Below are positions 1 through 6,307 of a stretch of 16,719 nt of DNA, piece by piece. Location of the stretch: positions 1 to 16,719 of the forward strand of contig CALWBJ010000231.1 in the NCBI GenBank assembly GCA_944376035.1, in the 5' to 3' direction. The position numbers and the translations under genes are program-made. This DNA comes from an uncultured Clostridia bacterium (lineage in GTDB: Bacteria; Bacillota; Clostridia; Christensenellales; Borkfalkiaceae). Position 1 is the first letter of the stretch. Each line of letters opens with the position of its first letter. Below the pieces are notes generated by a model. The model did not search any database and was not told the DNA's origin. It was given only the letters and a program-made list of their open reading frames with translations.

Positions 1-106
1 CGAAAAGCGGCGTATACAGTCCACACTGAATTGAAATCTGGTCAATGACGGCAAATACCGTGAAAGCCATGACCAATATGATAAATAATACAGAAACTTC
101 TTGCAT
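1..106 (-). CDS. Small membrane protein, N-terminal part (runs off left edge)
   Basis: The ATG is at 106-104 on the minus strand, with a strong AAGGAGG at 120-114 eight or so bases upstream, which makes this start convincing. The 35 visible residues begin MQEVSVLFII and hold one hydrophobic segment at about residues 5-22, followed by a more polar stretch (IDQISIQCG). That fits an N-terminal signal anchor or the first helix of a membrane protein. The rest lies outside the window, so total length and family are unknown and I do not recognise it. The long structured leader upstream (107-349) suggests that expression is controlled at the RNA level. Confidence 0.6.
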   Translation of the reverse strand, partial: MQEVSVLFIILVMAFTVFAVIDQISIQCGLYTPLF

Positions 107-349
107 TGTAATTCCTCCTTTTACAAATTCTTTGCCAAAAACGCGGCAGCCCATCCTCTTACCGAGCCACCGCCCAAGCTGGAAAATGGCAGGGATTGCT
201 GTTTTTTCGTTCCCCTTGCCTTTCACCTCCCCAGCATCGGCACGCCCTTTGGCGCATAATTACATTTTGCAGGCTTAAAATCCTTTTTTCCGCTGTAATT
301 TGACAAGGTAAGTACTTACAGGCTCATATTAGCATAGTTGTAATGATAT
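107..349 (-). promoter_or_regulatory. Long structured 5' leader, possible riboswitch or attenuator
   Basis: About 240 nt separate the predicted transcription start (near 350) from the ATG at 106. The leader is GC-rich inside an AT-rich region and folds on paper into several nested elements. Read on the minus strand these are CTGTAA...TTACAG near 319-291, GCGCC AAA GGGCG near 250, and an outer GCTGG...CCAGC enclosing an inner GGCA.GGG...CCCTGCC hairpin (about 236-178). It ends at AAGGAGG. I compared it from memory with the ydaO (c-di-AMP), cobalamin, M-box, lysine, yybP, guanidine, ZTP and SAM consensus cores and could not match any. The class therefore remains unassigned. Confidence 0.4.
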
Positions 350-356
350 TTTAATA

Positions 357-384
357 ATTATATTTATTTTCTGTATTTATGCAA
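357..384 (-). promoter_or_regulatory. Sigma-A-type promoter for the left-edge gene
   Basis: On the minus strand, TTGCAT (384-379) and a perfect TATAAT (362-357) are separated by 16 bases. The surroundings are AT-rich. The predicted start near 350 gives the long leader described above. Confidence 0.5.
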
Positions 385-730
385 TTCGATTACATATCAC
401 TAAAATGATTACATTTTTTGACATTTTATTTACTTTTCACCGTAATATCCCCATCAAAAATACAGAATGATTTTTTTATACAAAAAACCTGTCTGATTTT
501 CTACGTTCCCTTTATCTGAGTAAAGTGCCAAAAGCGAAAAAAACACTATATCGCTCATTCTCCTGCGCCTGCTGACCGTAGGCACTTATATTGACACAAC
601 AGTCTGGGGCAATTTGCGACACAGCTTTTGCACAGGAGAAATCACAAAGGCGCCCGATATCCTGGCCGCTTTTTGTTTTCCCGACCCTTCTGCTGCGTTA
701 AAAATGCCTATAAATTTGCAAAATCCTGCA
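385..730. other. AT-rich intergenic stretch without a recognisable gene
   Basis: This stretch holds many A/T runs, especially up to about 530, then becomes less AT-rich (about 540-700). I see no ORF with a ribosome binding site and coding character on either strand; the minus-strand ORF overlapping 586-1257 is antisense to the lipoprotein gene. No RNA gene was recognised. Confidence 0.4.
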
Positions 731-764
731 TTGTTATACATGTAAATATATGATACAATATCAT
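731..764 (+). promoter_or_regulatory. Promoter of lipoprotein gene with palindrome over -10
   Basis: TTGTTA (731-736) and TACAAT (754-759) are separated by exactly 17 bases, and the start codon lies about 50 bases downstream. The inverted repeat ATGATA-CAA-TATCAT (750-764) covers the -10 box, so a repressor could bind there. The promoter is well supported by spacing; the operator role is inference. Confidence 0.6.
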
Positions 765-811
765 AAAATGTACCATATGCACAGAGATGGTACGGGAATG
801 GAGGAATGAAA

Positions 812-1465
812 ATGAAAAAGATGCTGGCCATGGTAATGACTCTGTCCCTGCTGCTTGCAATGACGGCATGCGGCGGCAACCAGACAGAGGGCACTTCCGC
901 GGACGCAGGCACGCAAACCTCGCAAACCGAACAGAACACAGAAAAGCAGCAGGCCACTGAATTTACATTCGACTTGGCAGACGGCGAAACCAAAGACGTT
1001 GCGGACACGATCTTTTCGCAGGACGTCACGATCAATGGCAACAACGGGCGGATCACTTTCGTAAACTGTGAATTCCAGGAAAATATTATCACCACTGCAA
1101 CTGAAGGTACACAGATCATTCTGGAGCAGTCGGCGCTGGATGGACAGTGCATGTTCCAAAACGACGTGAAAGAGGCCACGGTGGAATGGTCTTTCCCCAA
1201 ATTCCTTGTCGATTCCTCGGTGGACGTTGTGAGTGAGGACTGCATCGGTTCGGTCATCGCGCTTGGCGATTTTCCCGTTTCCTTTAACGGCCAAGAATTT
1301 ACGATGCAGGATTCCGCATGGTTCTATGATCTGAGCGATCTGGAAGCCGGCCTTGTACCCTATGAGGGACAGGATGCAAACTATTATTGCGTCGTCCAGT
1401 GGTGGGAAGGCGACGAAAAGGTCGTGTTCGTCGAATGTGAATATGACCCGAATATGGAAGCGTAA
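812..1465 (+). CDS. Secreted lipoprotein of unknown function
   Basis: The protein is 217 residues from the ATG at 812. An in-frame ATG at 806 lies only one base after the GGAGG at 800-804, whereas 812 has a 7-base spacing, so 812 is the better start. The N-terminus is a lipoprotein signal: MKK, a hydrophobic core, then LLLAMTAC with Cys20 as the likely lipidated residue. A Gly/Ser/Thr/Gln-rich linker (about 21-48) follows, typical of surface lipoproteins. The globular part (about 50-150) has short alternating polar/hydrophobic strands (DVTINGNNGRITFVNCEFQ), which resemble one or two turns of a beta-helix; this is only an impression. No catalytic motif is seen. The gene stands alone, with its own promoter (731-759) and a strong terminator (1484-1519). 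A substrate-binding or adhesion role cannot be told from sequence. Confidence 0.8.
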   Translation: MKKMLAMVMTLSLLLAMTACGGNQTEGTSADAGTQTSQTEQNTEKQQATEFTFDLADGETKDVADTIFSQDVTINGNNGRITFVNCEFQENIITTATEGTQIILEQSALDGQCMFQNDVKEATVEWSFPKFLVDSSVDVVSEDCIGSVIALGDFPVSFNGQEFTMQDSAWFYDLSDLEAGLVPYEGQDANYYCVVQWWEGDEKVVFVECEYDPNMEA

Positions 1466-1483
1466 AATAAGCTGCAAAGATAC

Positions 1484-1519
1484 AAAAACCCGTTATTTCT
1501 TGCGAAATAACGGGTTTTT
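1484..1519 (+). terminator. Rho-independent terminator of lipoprotein gene
   Basis: A perfect 15-base stem, AAAAACCCGTTATTT (1484-1498) with AAATAACGGGTTTTT (1505-1519), carries a 6-base loop and ends in a T run. It starts 19 bases after the stop codon and, with A and T runs on both sides, would work in either direction. Confidence 0.85.
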
Positions 1520-1550
1520 GCGGATTTCATAGCTGAATTTGCATACGTAG

Positions 1551-1822
1551 CGTGCTGATTATGCTACAGCTATATCTTTTAAAAATAATTCTGTGCACTT
1601 ATACGGCTATAAAACAATGTATTTGATCAACAGCGGTTGTCAGAACCCAGCCATCAAGGAACGCTGGATTCGCCGCATCGACGATCTGAAACGGAAAAGG
1701 CACTATGAAGCGTTTTCAGAAAGGAATTGAGTGATACCGACGCGGAATTTGATTCCTTCCAGCTGTATTCGCAGAAACTGCAGATCCTGGCTGATAGAAT
1801 TCGGATGCAGCGCGCAGTATAA
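1551..1822 (+). pseudogene. Frameshifted gene relic, family not recognised
   Basis: An open frame with coding character runs to a TGA at 1728-1730, reading VHLYGYKTMYLINSG and then CQNPAIKERWIRRIDDLKRK. A -1 shift at 1727 opens a second frame that continues in similar charged, helical style (LSDTDAEFDSFQLYSQKLQI) to a TAA at 1820-1822. No ribosome binding site precedes it, and nested inverted repeats (ATAGCT 1529-1534 with AGCTAT 1568-1573, GTAGC 1547-1551 with GCTAC 1563-1567) overlap its start. The picture fits a decayed gene end or mobile-element remnant. I do not recognise the family, and chance ORFs cannot be excluded. Confidence 0.35.
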
Positions 1823-1932
1823 GAATGCAATGAAAAGGAGCTGTTGTCGAAACCGTCACAGAGTACTCATATATTGAGAACTATTAAATTAACGACTGTT
1901 TATCATTCCAAAACCTAACCACGGCAAAAGCT

Positions 1933-1978
1933 AAAAAAGCCGCTTCATGGTATTCCCTGCCATGAAGCGGCTTTTTTT
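1933..1978 (+). terminator. Strong terminator, probably bidirectional
   Basis: An 18-base stem, AAAAAAGCCGCTTCATGG (1933-1950) with its complement at 1960-1977, has a 9-base loop and a run of seven T. A-rich and T-rich flanks allow use on both strands. It ends whatever transcript crosses the relic at 1551-1822 and shields the receptor gene downstream. Confidence 0.8.
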
Positions 1979-2140
1979 GTCCCCCCCCCAATCCAGCGGG
2001 CGCATCGGGGCGCACCCCCTCCCGCAACGCCATGGCGAACGATTTCAGGCCGATATGGGCAAAAATGACGGCGAAATTATGGGTGTTTATTACAAAAATC
2101 GCCCTAAAATCGCAAAATGCAACTAAAGGTTGCTGTGAAG
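1979..2140. other. Intergenic block with C9 run and GC-rich patch
   Basis: Directly after the terminator comes a run of nine C (1981-1989), then a GC-rich patch to about 2070 and an AT-rich approach to the receptor promoter. Minus-strand reading gives a frame containing HIGLKSFAMALREGVRP that has some coding flavour but no start signal, so it is not called. GCAAC (2119-2123) and GTTGC (2129-2133) form an inverted repeat next to the promoter, with a further GCAAC at 2151-2155. Confidence 0.35.
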
Positions 2141-2144
2141 TTGA

Positions 2145-2173
2145 TTGAATGCAACCAAGCTGTCTGATACAAT
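2145..2173 (+). promoter_or_regulatory. Promoter of the chemoreceptor gene
   Basis: TTGAAT (2145-2150) and TACAAT (2168-2173) are separated by 17 bases, about 70 bases upstream of the ATG at 2244. GCAAC/GTTGC repeats at 2119-2133 and 2151-2155 flank the -35 box and could be a regulator site. Position and spacing support the promoter; regulation is inference. Confidence 0.55.
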
Positions 2174-2243
2174 AAAATCCCAAAAGGAAATGAGTTCCAA
2201 TTGCAAAATATACAAATTTAAGGTGATATCAGGAGGTGCCACG

Positions 2244-3503
2244 ATGAAAGGGAAAAAAAGTTTCAAACGAACGCTCAAGCTAATTTTTGGAGTTATTTTG
2301 CTTTTGTTAATTTTATCAGAAGTTTTTATCGTTCTGGAAGCTATGGGATTTGGTTTGGCGATCGGCAATGGTGCGCTCTCTATTGTGCTCACGGTCGTAA
2401 GCATCGCAGCTGTCGCCGCGGGATACCATATTTTGTCGAAGAAGCTGCTCAAGCCCTTAGCTGAAATGGACGAGGCGGCGGTAGAGCTGGCGGCCGGTAA
2501 TTTGAATGTAGATGTGCGCCATAAATCAGAGGACGAGATGGGTTATCTGGCGGACAGCTTCCGAAATCTGATTGCCGGAGAGAATACCATTATCAATGAT
2601 ATGACCCATATCATCCATGAGTTTAACGCAGGCAATTTCGACCAGCGAACGGAATGCGAGAGCGCATACAAGGGCAGTTTTGCCGTCTTACTCAGCGAGC
2701 TGAGAGATTTGGCGATCTCATTCAGCGGGATTATGCTTGACATTGACCAGGCAGCAGAACAGGTGGCGGCAGGGTCGGATGATCTGTCGTCGTGTTCACA
2801 GGATCTGGCACGGGGCGCAGTCGATCAGGCTGCGGTTGCAGAGGAACTCATGGCCGGAATTATTGAGATTACAGAAAAAGTCAGCAACAATACAGCGGCT
2901 ACGAGTCAGGCCTGTGATAACGTGAAGGTAATCGGCGAGCAGGCAGAAATCAGCCGGCAGAAAATGAATGAGCTGATGGAGGCCATGGACAGCATCAAGG
3001 ACGCTTCCAGCCAGATTGAACAGATTATCGGAAACATTGAGGAAATTGCGTCTCAGACCAATCTGCTGTCTCTGAACGCAGCCATTGAGGCTGCCCGCGC
3101 AGGAAGCGCCGGCAAGGGCTTTGCAGTCGTGGCCAGCGAGATTCGGAATCTGGCGGAAATGAGTTCAAAATCTGCAGTTACGACCAAAAATCTGCTGACC
3201 AAATCCATTGAGGACATCCGGAAAGGAAGCCATATCACCGAAGAAACAGCGAAATCGATGAATGTTGTGATTGAAGAGCTGAACAGACTGATATCGGCAG
3301 CGGAGCAAATTCAGGTAAGCTCCACCAGTCAGGAGAAAACCATGAAGGAGATTGAAGCAGGCGTTAAGCAGATCACCGGTGTCATCCAGAGCAATTCCGC
3401 AGCGGCGCAGCAGAATTCGGCAACCAGCCAGCAGCTGGCAGCGCAGTCTGCGATTTTGAAGGGCAAAGTGCTGCAGTTTAAGCTCAGAGAGGCTAGCTTA
3501 TAA
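2244..3503 (+). CDS. Methyl-accepting chemotaxis protein without extracellular sensor domain
   Basis: The protein is 419 residues from the ATG at 2244, which has AGGAGG at 2231-2236. The frame is open further upstream, but that would run through the promoter. Two hydrophobic helices (about 12-32 and 42-63) are separated by only some ten residues, so there is no external ligand-binding domain. A HAMP domain follows (about 63-115, KPLAEMDEAAVELAAGNLNV). The cytoplasmic signalling hairpin has its tip at about 267-300 (ASQTNLLSLNAAIEAARAG); the usual Glu after RAG is Ser here. Two stretches match the methylation-site consensus exactly: AAVAEELMAG (196-205) and SAAAQQNSAT (385-394). There is no NWETF-like CheR-docking tail. 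The two CheB/CheR-type genes downstream are its likely modifying enzymes. It may sense membrane state, an internal signal or a partner protein; no ligand can be deduced. Confidence 0.9.
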   Translation: MKGKKSFKRTLKLIFGVILLLLILSEVFIVLEAMGFGLAIGNGALSIVLTVVSIAAVAAGYHILSKKLLKPLAEMDEAAVELAAGNLNVDVRHKSEDEMGYLADSFRNLIAGENTIINDMTHIIHEFNAGNFDQRTECESAYKGSFAVLLSELRDLAISFSGIMLDIDQAAEQVAAGSDDLSSCSQDLARGAVDQAAVAEELMAGIIEITEKVSNNTAATSQACDNVKVIGEQAEISRQKMNELMEAMDSIKDASSQIEQIIGNIEEIASQTNLLSLNAAIEAARAGSAGKGFAVVASEIRNLAEMSSKSAVTTKNLLTKSIEDIRKGSHITEETAKSMNVVIEELNRLISAAEQIQVSSTSQEKTMKEIEAGVKQITGVIQSNSAAAQQNSATSQQLAAQSAILKGKVLQFKLREASL

Positions 3504-3528
3504 AAACAGCAGCATGCAAAAAGAACGG

Positions 3529-3554
3529 GGAGCGGTTTATATAAACCGTTCTCC
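3529..3554 (+). terminator. Hairpin after the chemoreceptor gene, weak terminator
   Basis: GGAG-CGGTTT (3529-3538) pairs with AAACCG-(TT)-CTCC (3543-3554) around an ATAT loop, followed by a pyrimidine-rich CTTTCCTTAT. It lies about 25 bases after the stop codon. The T tract is broken, so termination may be partial and some transcript could continue into the downstream pair. Confidence 0.5.
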
Positions 3555-3580
3555 TTTCCTTATATCTGTTGAATTTCTGA

Positions 3581-3618
3581 ACAAATCTATTTGTATTTTG
3601 GTGGACAAGAGGTATAAT
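3581..3618 (+). promoter_or_regulatory. Promoter and candidate autoregulatory operator of the HTH-CheB/CheR gene
   Basis: TTGTAT (3591-3596) and a perfect TATAAT (3613-3618) are 16 bases apart, with the start codon about 60 bases downstream. A perfect inverted repeat, ACAAAT-CT-ATTTGT (3581-3594), overlaps the -35 box. Short palindromes of this size and placement are typical of XRE-family repressor sites, and the gene downstream encodes an XRE-type domain, so autoregulation is plausible but unproven. Confidence 0.6.
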
Positions 3619-3676
3619 AAAAGTACAGATTTTATCACAAACGGACGATTCTTTTGTACACTGTGGGTAATGGGGT

Positions 3677-6307
3677 ATGTGCATGGGAAACGAACTGATG
3701 AACGAAGAAGGCCGGAGGGGCAGGGAACAGACGGCTATGCTGGGTGAGAATATCCGGCGCAAAAGAATGGAGCAGAACATTTCACAGGAATTTCTGGCGG
3801 AAAGGCTGGCTATCAGCAGGCAGTCTATTTCCAAATGGGAAAATGGCCTTTCCGAGCCTTCCACCAAGAATCTGGCGCAGCTTGCAGCGGTTTTTCATTG
3901 CGAAATGCACGAACTGCTCGGTGAAGGGGCACAGAGCGAAGAAGCGGAAAACATTCCTGTGATCGGGGTCGCGCTGTCCTCCAGGAATATCCGAAAGCTC
4001 AAGTATTTTTTCCAGGAGATGCCGTCCGATGTACTGGACTGCTACGGGAGCAGTTTTGTGATCAGCTGCGGGAAAAATGTTTCTGAAAGAAGAGATCTGA
4101 CGGCGCTGGTTGAAAAATACAGCGGCCACAGTGCGCTGAGCCTGCTGCCCGGAGATCGGATTTCTCCTGGGAAAGTTTATCTGATGGACAGCGGGGATCA
4201 CGGGGGAAGTTTTGACCAATTTTTTGCATCTCTTGCGCAGCAGTATGGGCAAAATGCGGTTGCGGTTTTCTTTTCCGACTTGGAAAGAGATGGAATGAAA
4301 GGCATCCGTCAGGTGAAGAAGGCCGGAGGGATGACGGTTTTAAGCGAAACGGAGAAAGCGCATAAAGACGACAAGTACTGGAGGGTTTCGGACAGCAGCC
4401 TCTTCGACTATATTTTGGAACCGGTGCACATGGGCTATTGGATTGCCGGCCACATTCGAAGGAAGTTTTTTTACCAGGAAGAAAAATATAATGGATTCGT
4501 GTCGTCAAGTTTTTTCCACCGTGTGCAGGAGTGTCTGAAAAAAATAGGCTCCCTGCCCTTGGCGGATCTCAAGGAAGAGATTTTAGTAAAGGCGCTTTTG
4601 GAGCGTTTTAATGCCTCCGGCCTTCCTTCTCTGGAGCATTATGGGCGTCTTCTGGAAAATTCCGAAGAAGAACAGCAGAAGATGAAGCAAAGCGTTTTGA
4701 AATATTTTTGTGCCCGAAAAGATGACTGGACCAGCCTGCTGGAGCTTGAGGATGTCATGCTGGATATGTATCCGGAATTTGACAGCATCCGCATCTGGCT
4801 CGCCGGCTGCGGCAATGGGCTGGACGCCTATGTGATCGCAATGATGCTGTCGGACTATATGGAGAGCCATCAGTGGCATGGAAGAGTAAAGCTGTTTGCC
4901 ACGGACGTGGATGAGGAGATTGTGTCCGCAGCTATTCAAGGCCGCTTCACCGAGGACGATATCAAAGACCTCCCCAGCATATGGAAGCGGAAATATTTTC
5001 TGCAAAGGGAATCCGGTTATCAGGTCAATCAGGTCATCCGGAATATGATTATCTTTTCGGTGCATGATGTACTGACCAATCCGCCTTTTTCCAAGCTGGA
5101 CCTTCTCATCTGCCGGAATGTGCTGCAAAAATTCCGAATCCGCAGCAGAAAGGCCATGATTGCCAGATTTTCTTATGCGCTCAACCAGAACGGCTGTCTG
5201 GTGCTTGGGCAGGGCGAGGATATCGACGAACTGTTCCTGTGGTTCGAAAATATTGAGGAATGCGACGGACACGTTTGGAAAAAGCAGAAAAGCGCTCCCC
5301 TTGCGCTTAATATGCCAGTCACTGAACAGGAACATTTTTCGGTGGGAAAGGTTGTGGAGGAGCTTCTTGCAGCCAGTATCCCCTCCTGTATCATTGTGGA
5401 CGAGCGGTATGAGATTTTATACACCGGACAGGAGGCCGGCAAATACCTGCAATTTAAGGCAGGAGAGTTTTCCAAAAATCTTTTTGATAACATCGATAGG
5501 AAAATCAGCGTTTTAATTGATATGGCGCTGAAATATTTACAGCAGGAGGACAACCACCACAAAAGTATGGTTCTGAATACCAACGACAAAGCTTCGGGGG
5601 ACATCAATATCCATGTGCTGAGCCGGGTGATTAAGGGCCATACCTATTATCTGATCTGGTTTGAAAAGCTGGATAAGGATGAGAAGCAGGATAAAATGTA
5701 TGAAATTTTCAGCCAGAAGGAAGAAAAGCTGGAACAGGAGCTGAGTATCCTTCAGGCAAACCTCTATCAGGCCATGAAGGATCTGGACAATACCCGCGAT
5801 AAATATGAGCTCATCAATGAAAAACTCCAGAGCAGCAACGAGGAACTGACATTGATGAACGACGAACTGCAGGTGGTGAATCAGGAACTGACAGCCTCCA
5901 ACAGGAAACTGACCAGAGTGAATTCAGAATACCAGAATAAAATAAATGAAATGCCGGATTTTCTGCAGGAAGGAATCGACTTCTTCGAGCTCATGGATCT
6001 TCAGGCGATTTACTTGGACAGAAATTTATGTATTAAGAAAATGTCGGCCGGAATTCCGGATATTACCCACGTAAAGGAATACGATTTGGATAGAAATATC
6101 TCTACGCTGACTCTTATGGATGGCTATCTGGGATGGCAGGATGACGTGAAGGCGGCCGGAAGAGGAAACAAGATTGTTCGGGTGCTCAATGAAGCGTCGG
6201 GAAACCGGTACATTGTACAGATACTTCCCTATATTTTAACAGAGAACAAACCGGCAGGATATGTAATATTGATTCAGACGGTCGATGGGAAAAGGAGTGA
6301 TAAATGA
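3677..6307 (+). CDS. XRE-type HTH fused to degenerate CheB, CheR-like, coiled-coil and PAS domains
   Basis: The protein is 876 residues from the ATG at 3677. An ATG at 3683 has a better-spaced GGGG and may be the true start. Residues about 23-82 are a canonical XRE helix-turn-helix (ISQEFLAERLAISRQSISKW). Residues 94-275 align with the CheB domain of the next gene: the serine is kept (S101, in GVALSSRN), the histidine is Gly (G132, ISCGKN for IQHLSP) and the aspartate is kept (SDLERDG). The CheR-like part (about 300-500) keeps AGCGNG, FATDVD and PPFSKLDLLICRN, but VTGFFR is replaced by VLKYFC. A PAS-like segment (about 555-660), a coiled coil (about 675-758, NEELTLMNDELQVVNQEL) and a second PAS (about 760-870) follow. 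Methylesterase activity is unlikely and methyl transfer doubtful; SAM binding is possible. It may be a DNA-binding pseudoenzyme that reads the chemoreceptor state. The stop overlaps the next start. Confidence 0.85.
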   Translation: MCMGNELMNEEGRRGREQTAMLGENIRRKRMEQNISQEFLAERLAISRQSISKWENGLSEPSTKNLAQLAAVFHCEMHELLGEGAQSEEAENIPVIGVALSSRNIRKLKYFFQEMPSDVLDCYGSSFVISCGKNVSERRDLTALVEKYSGHSALSLLPGDRISPGKVYLMDSGDHGGSFDQFFASLAQQYGQNAVAVFFSDLERDGMKGIRQVKKAGGMTVLSETEKAHKDDKYWRVSDSSLFDYILEPVHMGYWIAGHIRRKFFYQEEKYNGFVSSSFFHRVQECLKKIGSLPLADLKEEILVKALLERFNASGLPSLEHYGRLLENSEEEQQKMKQSVLKYFCARKDDWTSLLELEDVMLDMYPEFDSIRIWLAGCGNGLDAYVIAMMLSDYMESHQWHGRVKLFATDVDEEIVSAAIQGRFTEDDIKDLPSIWKRKYFLQRESGYQVNQVIRNMIIFSVHDVLTNPPFSKLDLLICRNVLQKFRIRSRKAMIARFSYALNQNGCLVLGQGEDIDELFLWFENIEECDGHVWKKQKSAPLALNMPVTEQEHFSVGKVVEELLAASIPSCIIVDERYEILYTGQEAGKYLQFKAGEFSKNLFDNIDRKISVLIDMALKYLQQEDNHHKSMVLNTNDKASGDINIHVLSRVIKGHTYYLIWFEKLDKDEKQDKMYEIFSQKEEKLEQELSILQANLYQAMKDLDNTRDKYELINEKLQSSNEELTLMNDELQVVNQELTASNRKLTRVNSEYQNKINEMPDFLQEGIDFFELMDLQAIYLDRNLCIKKMSAGIPDITHVKEYDLDRNISTLTLMDGYLGWQDDVKAAGRGNKIVRVLNEASGNRYIVQILPYILTENKPAGYVILIQTVDGKRSDK

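Noticed and set aside
45..278. 77-residue plus-strand open frame at the left edge
   Set aside because: It has no ribosome binding site and is antisense to the better-supported minus-strand gene start and its structured leader.
761..1477. Minus-strand open frames over the lipoprotein gene
   Set aside because: The plus-strand gene has a promoter, ribosome binding site, lipobox and terminator; the antisense frames have none.
2145..2243. Upstream extension of the chemoreceptor frame
   Set aside because: It would start inside the promoter and lacks a ribosome binding site; 2244 has AGGAGG at proper distance.
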